DNA of 18,482 bases, from NCBI GenBank assembly GCA_034421515.1, contig DAOUKH010000013.1, positions 1 through 18,482 on the forward strand, written 5' to 3'. Below, one piece after another: positions 1 to 6,395 of this stretch. The notes beneath the pieces were generated by a model. That model was not told where the DNA came from, ran no database searches, and saw nothing but the letters and a program-made list of their open reading frames with translations. Positions within the stretch are counted from its first letter, which is position 1; every line of letters starts with the position of its first letter. This DNA is from DAOUKH01 sp034421515. GTDB taxonomy: Bacteria > Chloroflexota > Dehalococcoidia > SHYB01. Made by a program: the position numbers and the translations under genes.

Positions 1-62
1 CTCGTCTCTTGCCAGGGCAACACAGCTCCTCCTCATGGATCGCTTCCTGCAATCCTCCAATG

Positions 63-107
63 TGTTACCCATGTGCCCGGTTTGCCTGTTACCTATCTCC
101 CCGGTCT
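63..107. repeat. Two tandem 21-nt imperfect repeats, possible mobile-element end
   Basis: Two copies of a TGTTACC-containing 21-mer lie head to tail at 63-83 and 87-107, a 24-nt period. They match at 17 of 21 positions and both end in CCCGGT plus a pyrimidine and T. Multiple short repeats like this often sit at the ends of insertion sequences as transposase-binding sites, and the arrangement recalls IS21- or IS481-type ends. No transposase is visible in the window. On the minus strand a short open frame begins with ATG at 36 behind an AGGAAG-like ribosome site and runs off the left edge, so any element would lie to the left. The repeat is seen directly; the mobile-element reading is inference. 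Confidence 0.4.
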
Positions 108-111
108 GTAC

Positions 112-165
112 CCCTCTCTCAGTCTCCCCCAGAGGGGGAGAGGCTTATGGTGCCCCCTTCGGGGG
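112..165. repeat. Dispersed palindromic repeat, copy A
   Basis: Positions 112-143 are a 32-nt block that recurs exactly at 7732-7763. It contains a hairpin with stem TCTCCCCC (123-130), loop AGA, and GGGGGAGA (134-141). A second hairpin follows directly: CCCCC (153-157), loop TTC, GGGGG (161-165). It lies in a gene-free region. It resembles the small REP/MITE-like palindromes scattered between genes in many genomes and is not followed by a T-run, so it is not a clear terminator. Confidence 0.75.
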
Positions 166-238
166 GAGGTTAGGGTGACGCCCCGCCCCGGCGAAGTGCA
201 TGGGCGACTAAAAAGGGCCGCGGTGGTTCCTCGGGAGC

Positions 239-263
239 GGGCGACCACAAGGGTCGCCCCTAC
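239..263. repeat. Dispersed 8-bp-stem palindrome, first copy
   Basis: Stem GGGCGACC (239-246), loop ACAAG, and GGTCGCCC (252-259), followed by CTAC. The same unit with one loop change (ACGAG) recurs at 17224-17248, where it also follows a C-run/G-run palindrome. The two units therefore seem to travel together in intergenic DNA. Confidence 0.7.
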
Positions 264-332
264 AGGGATGATCCCCTGCGACGGCGCGGTTCGTGCAAAG
301 GTGTCCGGGGGAAGAGGGAAGGTCACGGCGTC

Positions 333-341
333 TGCTACAAT
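333..341 (+). promoter_or_regulatory. Extended -10 promoter element for the NMO-like operon
   Basis: TGC followed by TACAAT (336-341) matches an extended -10 (TGn plus TAnAAT). No TTGACA-like -35 stands at the right distance. The same TGCTACAAT string precedes the genes starting at 13059 and 14196, which supports it as a real promoter. It would give a leader of roughly 40 nt before the ATG at 390. Confidence 0.5.
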
Positions 342-389
342 CGCCACGTTTTGGGCTCTCGACCGGAGTCCAGGGAGGAACGACAGCGC

Positions 390-1454
390 ATGTGGAAGAC
401 GCGCGTCACCGAGATTCTCGGCATCGACTACCCCATTCTTGAGGGAGGCATGGCCATCGCCGGCAACGGCGAGCTTGCCGCCGCCGTCTCCAACGCGGGC
501 GGGCTGGGCATGATCTCCTCCAATCCCGGCTGGGCTCCGCTCGAAGACCGCACCGAGAACGTCCGGCGTCACATCCGGCGCGCCAAGGAGCTCACCGATA
601 GGCCGTTCGGCTGCAACTTCCCCATCTTCATCCTCTCCGACATCGCCGACCGTCACATCGACATGCTCCTAGAAGAAGACATCAAGGTCGTCACCCAATC
701 GGGCGGCAACCCCAAGCTCCACACCCAGCGCTTCAAGGATGCCGGCCTTACCGTGCTGCACGTCGTGGGCAGTGTGAAGCAGGCCCTCGCCGCCGAGGCC
801 GCGGGCGTCGACGTCGTCGTGGCCGAGGGCTACGAGGCGGGCGGCGTGAACAGCCCCGACGAGACGACCTCCATGATCCTCACTCCCTGCGTCGTCGACG
901 CGGTGAGCATACCGGTCGCGACCGCCGGCGGCGTCGCCGACGGACGCGGGCTCGTCGCCGCGATGGCCCTCGGCGCGGAGGCCGCCCAGATGGGCAGCGC
1001 CTTCCTCGCCACCTACGAGTGCCACGTCCACGACGACTTCAAGAACGCGATCGTCGACGCCGGGGACAACGGGACGATGATCACGCAGCGCGCCATCGGC
1101 CGTCTCTCCCGCAGTCTGCGCAACCCCTTCACCGAGAAGATGCGCGAGCTCGACCGGCGCGGCGACGCCGACGCGATCAAGGCCTTTCTCGGTGAGGCGA
1201 AGAACAAGGGCGACAAGACCAACACGCCCACCATCGACGTCCAGTACCAGGGCCAGATGCAAGGGGACATTGAGAACGGCGAGGCCGCCCTCGGCCAGAC
1301 GGCGGGCTTGATCCGTGAGGTCCGTAGCGCCGGCGACGTGGTACGCGCCGCGATCGCCCAGGCCACCGAAATCCTGGAGCGCTTGGAGCGGCGCGCGCCG
1401 GCCGGTGTGGAAGGGGCGCCGGAGACCTTGCGGGCGCGAGGAGGCGCGGTATGA
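390..1454 (+). CDS. Nitronate monooxygenase-like flavoprotein (NPD family)
   Basis: A 354-residue FMN-dependent TIM-barrel protein of the nitronate monooxygenase / 2-nitropropane dioxygenase family. Family members oxidise nitronates, and relatives include FabK enoyl-ACP reductases. The N-terminus has IDYPILEGGMA and NAGGLGMISS typical of the FMN-binding barrel; VATAGGVADGRGLVAAMALGA and QMGSAFLAT form the C-terminal phosphate-binding part. The ATG at 390 was chosen because GGGAGGA (373-379) is a good ribosome site; an upstream TTG at 351 has none. Where many family members read EAGGH with a catalytic His, this one reads EAGGV (Val153), so it may not be a classical nitronate oxidase. The stop overlaps the ATG of the crotonase gene (ATGA at 1451-1454), so the two are translationally coupled. 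Family is secure; the substrate is unknown. Confidence 0.88.
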   Translation: MWKTRVTEILGIDYPILEGGMAIAGNGELAAAVSNAGGLGMISSNPGWAPLEDRTENVRRHIRRAKELTDRPFGCNFPIFILSDIADRHIDMLLEEDIKVVTQSGGNPKLHTQRFKDAGLTVLHVVGSVKQALAAEAAGVDVVVAEGYEAGGVNSPDETTSMILTPCVVDAVSIPVATAGGVADGRGLVAAMALGAEAAQMGSAFLATYECHVHDDFKNAIVDAGDNGTMITQRAIGRLSRSLRNPFTEKMRELDRRGDADAIKAFLGEAKNKGDKTNTPTIDVQYQGQMQGDIENGEAALGQTAGLIREVRSAGDVVRAAIAQATEILERLERRAPAGVEGAPETLRARGGAV

Positions 1455-2248
1455 GCTTCGACGCGAGCGGCTTCGAAGAGATCGTCTACGAACGCATTGA
1501 CAAGAAGGCGGTGATCACCCTCAACCGCCCCGAGGCGCTCAACGCCGTCAACCGCCGCATGGACGCCGAGCTCTACGAGGCCTTCAAGGAAATCCGCGAC
1601 AATCCCGACATCTGGGTCGGCATCATCACCGGCCGCGGCTCACGGGCCTTCTCCGCGGGCCACGACATGAAGGAAGACCCGTTCGAGGAAGGGACGGTTT
1701 CGGTGACGCGGACCGCGCCGGCCCTCGGAGGCATCCAGAGCGAGACGAAGATCTGGAAGCCGATGATCGCCGCCATCAACGGCTACTGCCTCGGCGGCGG
1801 CCTCGAAATCGCCCTCGCCTGCGACGTCCTCGTCGCCGCCGACCACGCCGAGTTCGGCCTGCCCGAGGTGCGCTGGAACCTGCTCGCCGCCGGCGGCGGA
1901 CTCTCTCGCCTCCCCCGCGCCATCCCCTCGGCCGCGGCCATGAAGCTGATCCTCACCGGCGAGCGGATCAACGCCGAGCAGGCGCTGCACTGGGGCCTCG
2001 TCACCGACGTCACCACCCTCGACGACCTGCTCCCCTTGGCGCACCGCATCGCCGACCGGATGCTGGAAAACGCGCCGCTCGCCATGCAGTACGCCAAGAT
2101 GATCTCGGTGCGGAGCATGAACGTCCCCATCGAGGACAGCCTGGCGATGGAGCAGGCGTGGATCCACGCCCTCCACTCCACCAAGGACTACGAGGAGGGC
2201 CTCGCCGCCTTCGTCGAGCGCCGCCCGCCCCGGTTCACAGGCCGCTAG
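1451..2248 (+). CDS. Enoyl-CoA hydratase/isomerase family protein (crotonase)
   Basis: A 265-residue crotonase-fold protein, normal length for the family. Members act on acyl-CoA thioesters, most often adding water to a trans-2-enoyl-CoA in the cytoplasm. The oxyanion-hole segments are AFSAGHDMKE near residues 67-77 and NGYCLGGGLEIALACD near 110-125. Glu119 (GGGLE) and Glu139 (LPE) are 20 residues apart, the same spacing as the two catalytic glutamates of rat enoyl-CoA hydratase (144 and 164), so hydratase activity is plausible. The gene overlaps the upstream NMO-like gene by 4 nt. It faces the UGSC gene with only 15 bp between the two stop codons, and no T-rich terminator is visible there. 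The physiological substrate cannot be read from the sequence. Confidence 0.93.
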   Translation: MSFDASGFEEIVYERIDKKAVITLNRPEALNAVNRRMDAELYEAFKEIRDNPDIWVGIITGRGSRAFSAGHDMKEDPFEEGTVSVTRTAPALGGIQSETKIWKPMIAAINGYCLGGGLEIALACDVLVAADHAEFGLPEVRWNLLAAGGGLSRLPRAIPSAAAMKLILTGERINAEQALHWGLVTDVTTLDDLLPLAHRIADRMLENAPLAMQYAKMISVRSMNVPIEDSLAMEQAWIHALHSTKDYEEGLAAFVERRPPRFTGR

Positions 2249-2263
2249 CGCCGGCCCGCGCCA

Positions 2264-2830
2264 CTAGCCCTGCTTGCCGCCGGTGAGGAGCGTGACGGCG
2301 TCGTCCACGGCGTTCTGGACCTTCTGCTCGTACTCGCCCTCGGGGATCATCACGCCCTCGATGAAGGGCGCGGGGATGACGACGTAGGGGTAGTCGGGGA
2401 AGCCGTGCATCTTGACGATCATCTTGCCCACACTGTTCACCAGCGTATCGACGGCGAAGGCCGCGACGGGCAGGCCCTTGCTCTCGAACTCGATCGCGTC
2501 GACCCCAAGGGCCGAGCAGCAGGAGCCTCAGGCCCCGATCGCGGTGAAGACCGCGTCGCACGACTCGACCAGCTCGTCGACCGTCTCGCCCGGGGCGGGC
2601 TCGCCGAAGTAGGCCTTCTGCTTGACCACGGTCCCCTTGAGGTCGAACCGCTCCCATAGGATCTCCTCGACGCGGGTCATCATCTCGTCGGCGCCGGGGA
2701 AGCCGTTGCCCAGGATGCCGACGGTCTTGCCGTCGAGCGTGTCGAGGCGCGGGGCGAGCTTGCCGCCCTCCTCGGGCTGCCGCATCGTGGGATTCAGGAT
2801 GCGCATCGGTCCGTTCATGTCGTGCTCCAT
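2264..2830 (-). CDS. UGSC family selenoprotein, read through in-frame UGA as Sec
   Basis: Read on the minus strand, the frame from ATG 2830 runs 100 codons to a TGA at 2530-2528. It continues in the same frame for 87 more sense codons to TAG at 2266-2264, giving 188 residues with Sec at position 101. The residues around the TGA read AIGA-U-GSCC, which is the U-G-S-C redox motif (UxxC type) that names this protein family. The part after the TGA is clearly protein-like (VDAIEFESKGLPVAAFAVDTL, then HGFPDYPYVVIPAPF). The N-terminal half has KTVGILGNGFPGADEM, an alpha/beta Rossmann-like start. GGAGGG (2842-2837) is a good ribosome site for ATG 2830; ATG 2848, which overlaps the upstream stop, is an alternative. 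It is the last gene of an operon with an F420/LLM oxidoreductase and a conserved partner. The Sec assignment rests on motif plus continued coding; a sequencing error in a Cys codon is the main alternative. Confidence 0.85.
2473..2530 (-). promoter_or_regulatory. UGA(Sec) codon and candidate bacterial SECIS stem-loop
   Basis: The UGA is at 2530-2528 on the minus strand. Two mutually exclusive folds lie directly downstream. The longer pairs GGCCCUU (2513-2507) with AAGGGCC (2479-2473) in a perfect 7-bp stem starting 14 nt after the UGA; inside it UCGA (2502-2499) can pair with UCGA (2493-2490) around a CGCGA loop. The shorter pairs UCGGCCC (2515-2509) with GGGUCGA (2505-2499) around a UUG loop. 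Bacterial SECIS elements lie within the coding sequence a few tens of nucleotides after the UGA, so the location fits. The pairing was made by eye, without energies or a covariance model. Confidence 0.4.
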
Positions 2831-2844
2831 AGCTTCCCTCCGCG

Positions 2845-3999
2845 TCATGCGGTCTTCGCGCCGGCGGGCGTCTTGATCGGCTTGATCACCAGGTTCGGGC
2901 CGATGGGGTAAGGCTTGATGATGACGGCGAATGCGCCGACGTCGCCGCCCGCCACGCCGATCAGATACTCGGTCTTGCGGGACGAACGCGCGTGGTAGAC
3001 GTAGCGCTCTTCGTCGCCGGGCTCGATGATCGGCACGCCGTTCTCGTTGCTCCGGTTGATCGAGTTGAACTGCTCGCCGCTGAGCACCTGCTCGGCGACC
3101 TCGGGGTCGGCCTGCTGCGCCATGTAGAGGCTCCACCGGCCTATCCTCTTGAGCCGCGCCACCGTCGTCTTGGCGTTCTCTTCCAGGTAGCGCACCAGGT
3201 CGCGCTTCGTCCAGCCCCCTTCGAGATAGGGGCGCTGGAACGACGGGGAGACCAGGATCATGTGCGGGCCGGGCGCGAAGTAGCCCTCGCCCAGGTAGTG
3301 CGCGAGCACCGAGCTCAGCCCCTCGGCGGTGGTGACGTGAGGCATGCCGTAGACGCGGATGTCGACCGGCGGCTCCATGGCACCGAAGGCGGTGATGGCG
3401 TTGACGCCGGGCTCGAAGCCGGCGAGGCTGCTCAGGGGCTCCCAAGGCGTGTCCTCGATCTCGGCCACGACGAGGCCGCCCATGCGGCACGGGTTCCCCA
3501 TCGTCCCCTGCTGGACACCGCCAACCTTGGCGTCGAGGCAGTTGGCCAGGGTCAGGCTCACCGCCCGGCCGATGGTCGCGTTGGCACGGTTGCCAGGGCC
3601 GAGCACGTACATGCCGTTGTTCAGCCCGATCTCCTTAGCGATCGGGCCGTTGACCATGAACGCCGGCCAGGGGCTGGACGTGCTCGCGATGTGGTTCAGG
3701 TGGAACTCGGGGTCGGTGACCGCCTCGATGGCCGCGACCACCACCGGCATGTACTCCGGCTTGCAGCCGGCCATGACCGCGTTGATCGCCACCTTCTCGG
3801 CGGTCACGGCGCGGTTCCGCACCTGGTAGACGCCGACGACGTCGGCGGGGTCGAGCTCGACGTAGTCGAGGAAGCGGCGCACCGTCTCCGGCGTCGGCGG
3901 GACGACGGGCAGGCCGTCGGTCCAGCCCTGCTCCCAGGCGTACTCCATCGCGGCGAGCGTGCCGTCGACGGCGATGGACTCGGAGGTGAGTTCACTCAT
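2845..3999 (-). CDS. Conserved hypothetical protein, UGSC operon partner
   Basis: A soluble-looking 384-residue protein with no signal peptide or membrane segment. Conspicuous segments are WTDGLPVVPPTPETV (about 26-40), TAEKVAINAVMAGCKPEYMPV (about 66-86), VNGPI (116-120) and GPGNRANATIGRA (134-146). From memory, proteins with these segments are commonly encoded next to UGSC-family genes; I know of no established biochemical function. Cysteines at 79, 154 and 171 could be redox partners, but this is speculation. The ATG at 3999 is preferred to an in-frame TTG at 4011; the ribosome site before it is weak (GGGAA). Its TGA stop overlaps the ATG at 2848 of the UGSC frame, and it follows the LLM gene by 36 bp, which argues for one transcript and a joint role. 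Confidence 0.85.
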   Translation of the reverse strand: MSELTSESIAVDGTLAAMEYAWEQGWTDGLPVVPPTPETVRRFLDYVELDPADVVGVYQVRNRAVTAEKVAINAVMAGCKPEYMPVVVAAIEAVTDPEFHLNHIASTSSPWPAFMVNGPIAKEIGLNNGMYVLGPGNRANATIGRAVSLTLANCLDAKVGGVQQGTMGNPCRMGGLVVAEIEDTPWEPLSSLAGFEPGVNAITAFGAMEPPVDIRVYGMPHVTTAEGLSSVLAHYLGEGYFAPGPHMILVSPSFQRPYLEGGWTKRDLVRYLEENAKTTVARLKRIGRWSLYMAQQADPEVAEQVLSGEQFNSINRSNENGVPIIEPGDEERYVYHARSSRKTEYLIGVAGGDVGAFAVIIKPYPIGPNLVIKPIKTPAGAKTA

Positions 4000-4035
4000 G
4001 CTCGTTCCCAATGCCGATGATAGCAGGCCGCCGCG

Positions 4036-4995
4036 TCAGGAGCGGGGGACTCCCGCTAGCGCGTCGAGGGCGGCATTCCACGACGCCTCGGTGTCGCCGA
4101 CGATGATCGGGTGGGCGATGACCTGGCTCACGCCGTAGTCGACGAGGCCGCGCACCTTCTCTCGCACCGTCTCCGCGTCGCCCCAGAGCACGACCGCGTC
4201 GACCATGCCGTCGCTCCAGCCGGAATGCTCCTTGGCCTCGGGGTAGCCGGCGTCGGCGAACATCTGCGCGTAGAAGGGGAGCCGGGGATAGATGCTGAGC
4301 TGCTTGCGTGCCGCCTCGCGGACGGCATCGGCATCGGTGCTGACGCAGACCGGCGCGTGGGCCACGAGGTCGGGCGTCTCGCGTCCGGCGCGCTTGGCTC
4401 CTGCCTGCATGGCGGGGAGGGCGACGTCGCGCAGGAAGACGTAGGGCGAGACCCAGCTGATCGCGCCGTCGGTGGCCTCGCCGCAGAAGTCGTAGGAGCC
4501 GGTGCGCAGCGCCGAGGCCATGATCGGGATGTCGGGGATCGGCGCGATGCGAGCGTGGGCGCGGTAATGGAAGCCGTCGAAATCGACCGTGCCCTCCCGC
4601 AGCAGCGCCTTCACGATGTGGACGTACTCGCGGAGGTTAGTCAGCGGCTTCTTGAAGTCGTAGCCGAACATCGACTCGATCATGGGCTTGTGGCTGGGCC
4701 CGAGGCCGAGCTTCAGACGGCCCGGCGCGAGCGTCGCCAGCACCTGCACCTGCTGCACCGTGGTCACGGGATGCCGGGGCCAGGTGGGGATGATGCACGT
4801 TCCCAGCGCGATGCGCTCGGTCTTGGCCGCCGCGGCGGCGTACAGGGTCAGTGCATCGAAGCCGGCGCCGCCGGTTGGGAGCCAGGCCGTATCGATGCCC
4901 TTCGCCTCGAGTTCCTCGATGCGCCCCACGATGCCCCGCGCGTCGCCGAACGCACCGACCGCCGCCGCCATCACGCCCACGTCGAGCTTGCTCAT
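4036..4995 (-). CDS. LLM class F420-dependent oxidoreductase
   Basis: A 319-residue bacterial-luciferase-like TIM-barrel oxidoreductase. Such enzymes use F420 or reduced flavin to reduce or oxygenate small organic substrates in the cytoplasm. Family features are GIDTAWLPTGG near the N-terminus, IALGTCIIPTWPRHPVTTVQQVQVLATLAPGR (the usual barrel strand and helix), LGLGPSHKPMIESMFGYDF, and YVHIVKALLREGTVDFDG. The ATG at 4995 was chosen over upstream in-frame codons because AAGGAGG stands just before it. It is the first gene of the operon leading to the UGSC protein. It is divergent from the alpha/beta hydrolase gene at 5155, with about 160 bp shared between the two starts. It is only distantly similar to the LLM pair at 13059 and 14196. 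Cofactor choice (F420 or FMN) is inferred from family, not proved. Confidence 0.88.
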   Translation of the reverse strand: MSKLDVGVMAAAVGAFGDARGIVGRIEELEAKGIDTAWLPTGGAGFDALTLYAAAAAKTERIALGTCIIPTWPRHPVTTVQQVQVLATLAPGRLKLGLGPSHKPMIESMFGYDFKKPLTNLREYVHIVKALLREGTVDFDGFHYRAHARIAPIPDIPIMASALRTGSYDFCGEATDGAISWVSPYVFLRDVALPAMQAGAKRAGRETPDLVAHAPVCVSTDADAVREAARKQLSIYPRLPFYAQMFADAGYPEAKEHSGWSDGMVDAVVLWGDAETVREKVRGLVDYGVSQVIAHPIIVGDTEASWNAALDALAGVPRS

Positions 4996-5081
4996 CGCTC
5001 CTCCTTGTATGCCGCCTGTGACCGGACGGCGCGCCAACCATAGCGCAAGCGCCCAAGCGCCGCCAACACCGGGCGGCCCGG

Positions 5082-5110
5082 TTGACGCACCCCACGCCCA
5101 AACCTAAGCT
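5082..5110 (+). promoter_or_regulatory. Sigma-70-type promoter upstream of the alpha/beta hydrolase gene
   Basis: TTGACG (5082-5087), a 17-nt spacer, then TAAGCT (5105-5110). It is oriented toward the ATG at 5155, giving a leader of about 40 nt that contains the ribosome site GGGGAGG (5141-5147). The -35 matches consensus at 5 of 6 positions; the -10 is weaker. Confidence 0.5.
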
Positions 5111-5154
5111 TCGGGGCGCGGCAAGAGCACGCACCAGCGCGGGGAGGTCGGGGA

Positions 5155-6384
5155 ATGGACCGTCGCGGCCAGGCATGGATTCTCAACACGTTCGTGGGCT
5201 CGATGGGCGTCGACGTCCTGCACCCCGGCGCGCGCAACGCCTTCGCCCTCCTCGGATTCGCCGCCACCGACATCGACAAGGTCTACCGCCGCCTGCAGCG
5301 CGGCGAGATGATGCTCAAGGCCTTCGTCAGCCAGGGCGCCGAAGTAGAGCGCAAGGCGCGCTTCGCCGAAGGGGAGGGCTTCAACGCGGCGGCGGCCGGG
5401 CTCTACGAGCGGGCCGCGATGCTCTACGGGCGCGGCGCTTACGCCATCTTCCGCGACGACCCCATGAAGTTCGAGTACCACCGGAAGATGACGGCGACCT
5501 ACGACAAGGTCATCGCCCTCTCCGGGCTGCGGGCGGAACGCGTCGAGCTTTCCCTGGAAGGGAAGACGCTCTACGGCATGCTTTATCTGCCCAACGTCCC
5601 GCGCGACGAGAAGCTCCCCGCCATCATCCTGCTCCCCGGCATGGACATGGTGAAGGAGCAGTGGACGCGGATGGTGCAGGAGCAGGTGCTGCCGCTCGGC
5701 GTCGCTGCCTTCGCCCTCGACGGCCCGGGCCAGGGTGAGAGCCTGCTTCACGGCCTCAAGGTGTCGGTGACCAACTACGACGACGCCGGCAGCGCCGTCG
5801 TCGACTACCTCGTTGGCCGCCCCGACATCGACGCCGACCGCATCTCCGTGTTCGGCTTCAGCTTCGGGTCGCACTGGGCGGTGCGCATCGCCGCCGCCGA
5901 GCCCAGGCTCAAGGCAACCGCCGGCGTCGAGGGCTGCTTCGGTCCCAAAGAGAACATGTTCAACGTCCAGCAGCCCAACTACCGCTTCAACTACATGTAC
6001 ATGTCCGGCGTCTTCGACGACGACGCCTTCGACAAGATGACCGCCGAGCTCGCCCTCGACGCCGTGGCTCCCAACGTGCAATGCCCCTTCCTCATGGTCC
6101 AAGGCGAGTTCGACGAGCTCAGCCCCGCCAAGGAGACCCTCGACCTCTACGAGAAGCTCCCCGAGCCGAAGGAGATCTGGCTGTTCGAGGACGAGTTCCA
6201 CCCGCTCGGCGGCGTCGCGGCCGAGCTCTACCCGCTCGTCACCGACTGGCTCGTCAACCGCATGAACGACGTTCCCATCAAGCAGGCCGACCGGCGCATT
6301 TTGCTGCGGCCCGACGGCTCCATCATCGACGGCGACGCCTCCCCGACTTGGTGGAATCCCGACCGGCTCGTCGAGAAGGGCTAG
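5155..6384 (+). CDS. Alpha/beta hydrolase, FrsA/pseudooxynicotine-hydrolase-like
   Basis: A 409-residue serine hydrolase with a helical N-terminal part (about 1-125) in front of an alpha/beta hydrolase domain. The domain begins near ERVELSLEGKTLYGMLYLP, with LLPGMDM as oxyanion region and LDGPGQGES typical of the family. The nucleophile elbow is GFSFGS with Ser236; Asp320 (GEFDELSP) and His349 (EFHPLGG) complete the triad in the expected order. The architecture resembles FrsA-like hydrolases and 2,6-dihydroxypseudooxynicotine hydrolase, which cleaves a C-C bond, but esterase or amidase activity is equally possible. GGGGAGG precedes the ATG by 7 nt. The triple-RidA gene starts 11 bp after its stop, so the two form an operon. 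No signal peptide is present, so it is probably cytoplasmic. Confidence 0.88.
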   Translation: MDRRGQAWILNTFVGSMGVDVLHPGARNAFALLGFAATDIDKVYRRLQRGEMMLKAFVSQGAEVERKARFAEGEGFNAAAAGLYERAAMLYGRGAYAIFRDDPMKFEYHRKMTATYDKVIALSGLRAERVELSLEGKTLYGMLYLPNVPRDEKLPAIILLPGMDMVKEQWTRMVQEQVLPLGVAAFALDGPGQGESLLHGLKVSVTNYDDAGSAVVDYLVGRPDIDADRISVFGFSFGSHWAVRIAAAEPRLKATAGVEGCFGPKENMFNVQQPNYRFNYMYMSGVFDDDAFDKMTAELALDAVAPNVQCPFLMVQGEFDELSPAKETLDLYEKLPEPKEIWLFEDEFHPLGGVAAELYPLVTDWLVNRMNDVPIKQADRRILLRPDGSIIDGDASPTWWNPDRLVEKG

Positions 6385-6395
6385 GAGCCCCGCAC

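Noticed and set aside
112..263. CRISPR array
   Set aside because: The repeated units are few, far apart, palindromic and not separated by regular spacers; no cas gene is present.
93..656. 187-codon minus-strand frame at the left end
   Set aside because: It overlaps the start of the NMO-like gene and the palindromic repeats, has no family resemblance and no ribosome site of note.
2249..2263. Bidirectional terminator between crotonase and UGSC genes
   Set aside because: Only 15 bp separate the stops, and there is no convincing stem with a T-run.
2528..2530. UGA read as tryptophan (alternative genetic code)
   Set aside because: Several genes in the window end at TGA, and the tRNA-Trp present has anticodon CCA, which does not read UGA.
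2528..3490. 320-codon minus-strand frame ending at the TGA of the UGSC gene
   Set aside because: Its upstream part is an Arg-rich shadow of the conserved partner gene. Only the portion from 2848 or 2830 onward is real, and the true frame continues through the TGA.
2992..4020. 342-codon plus-strand frame opposite the UGSC partner gene
   Set aside because: It is a shadow; the minus-strand protein has coherent conserved segments, whereas this translation is low-complexity His/Asp/Val-rich.
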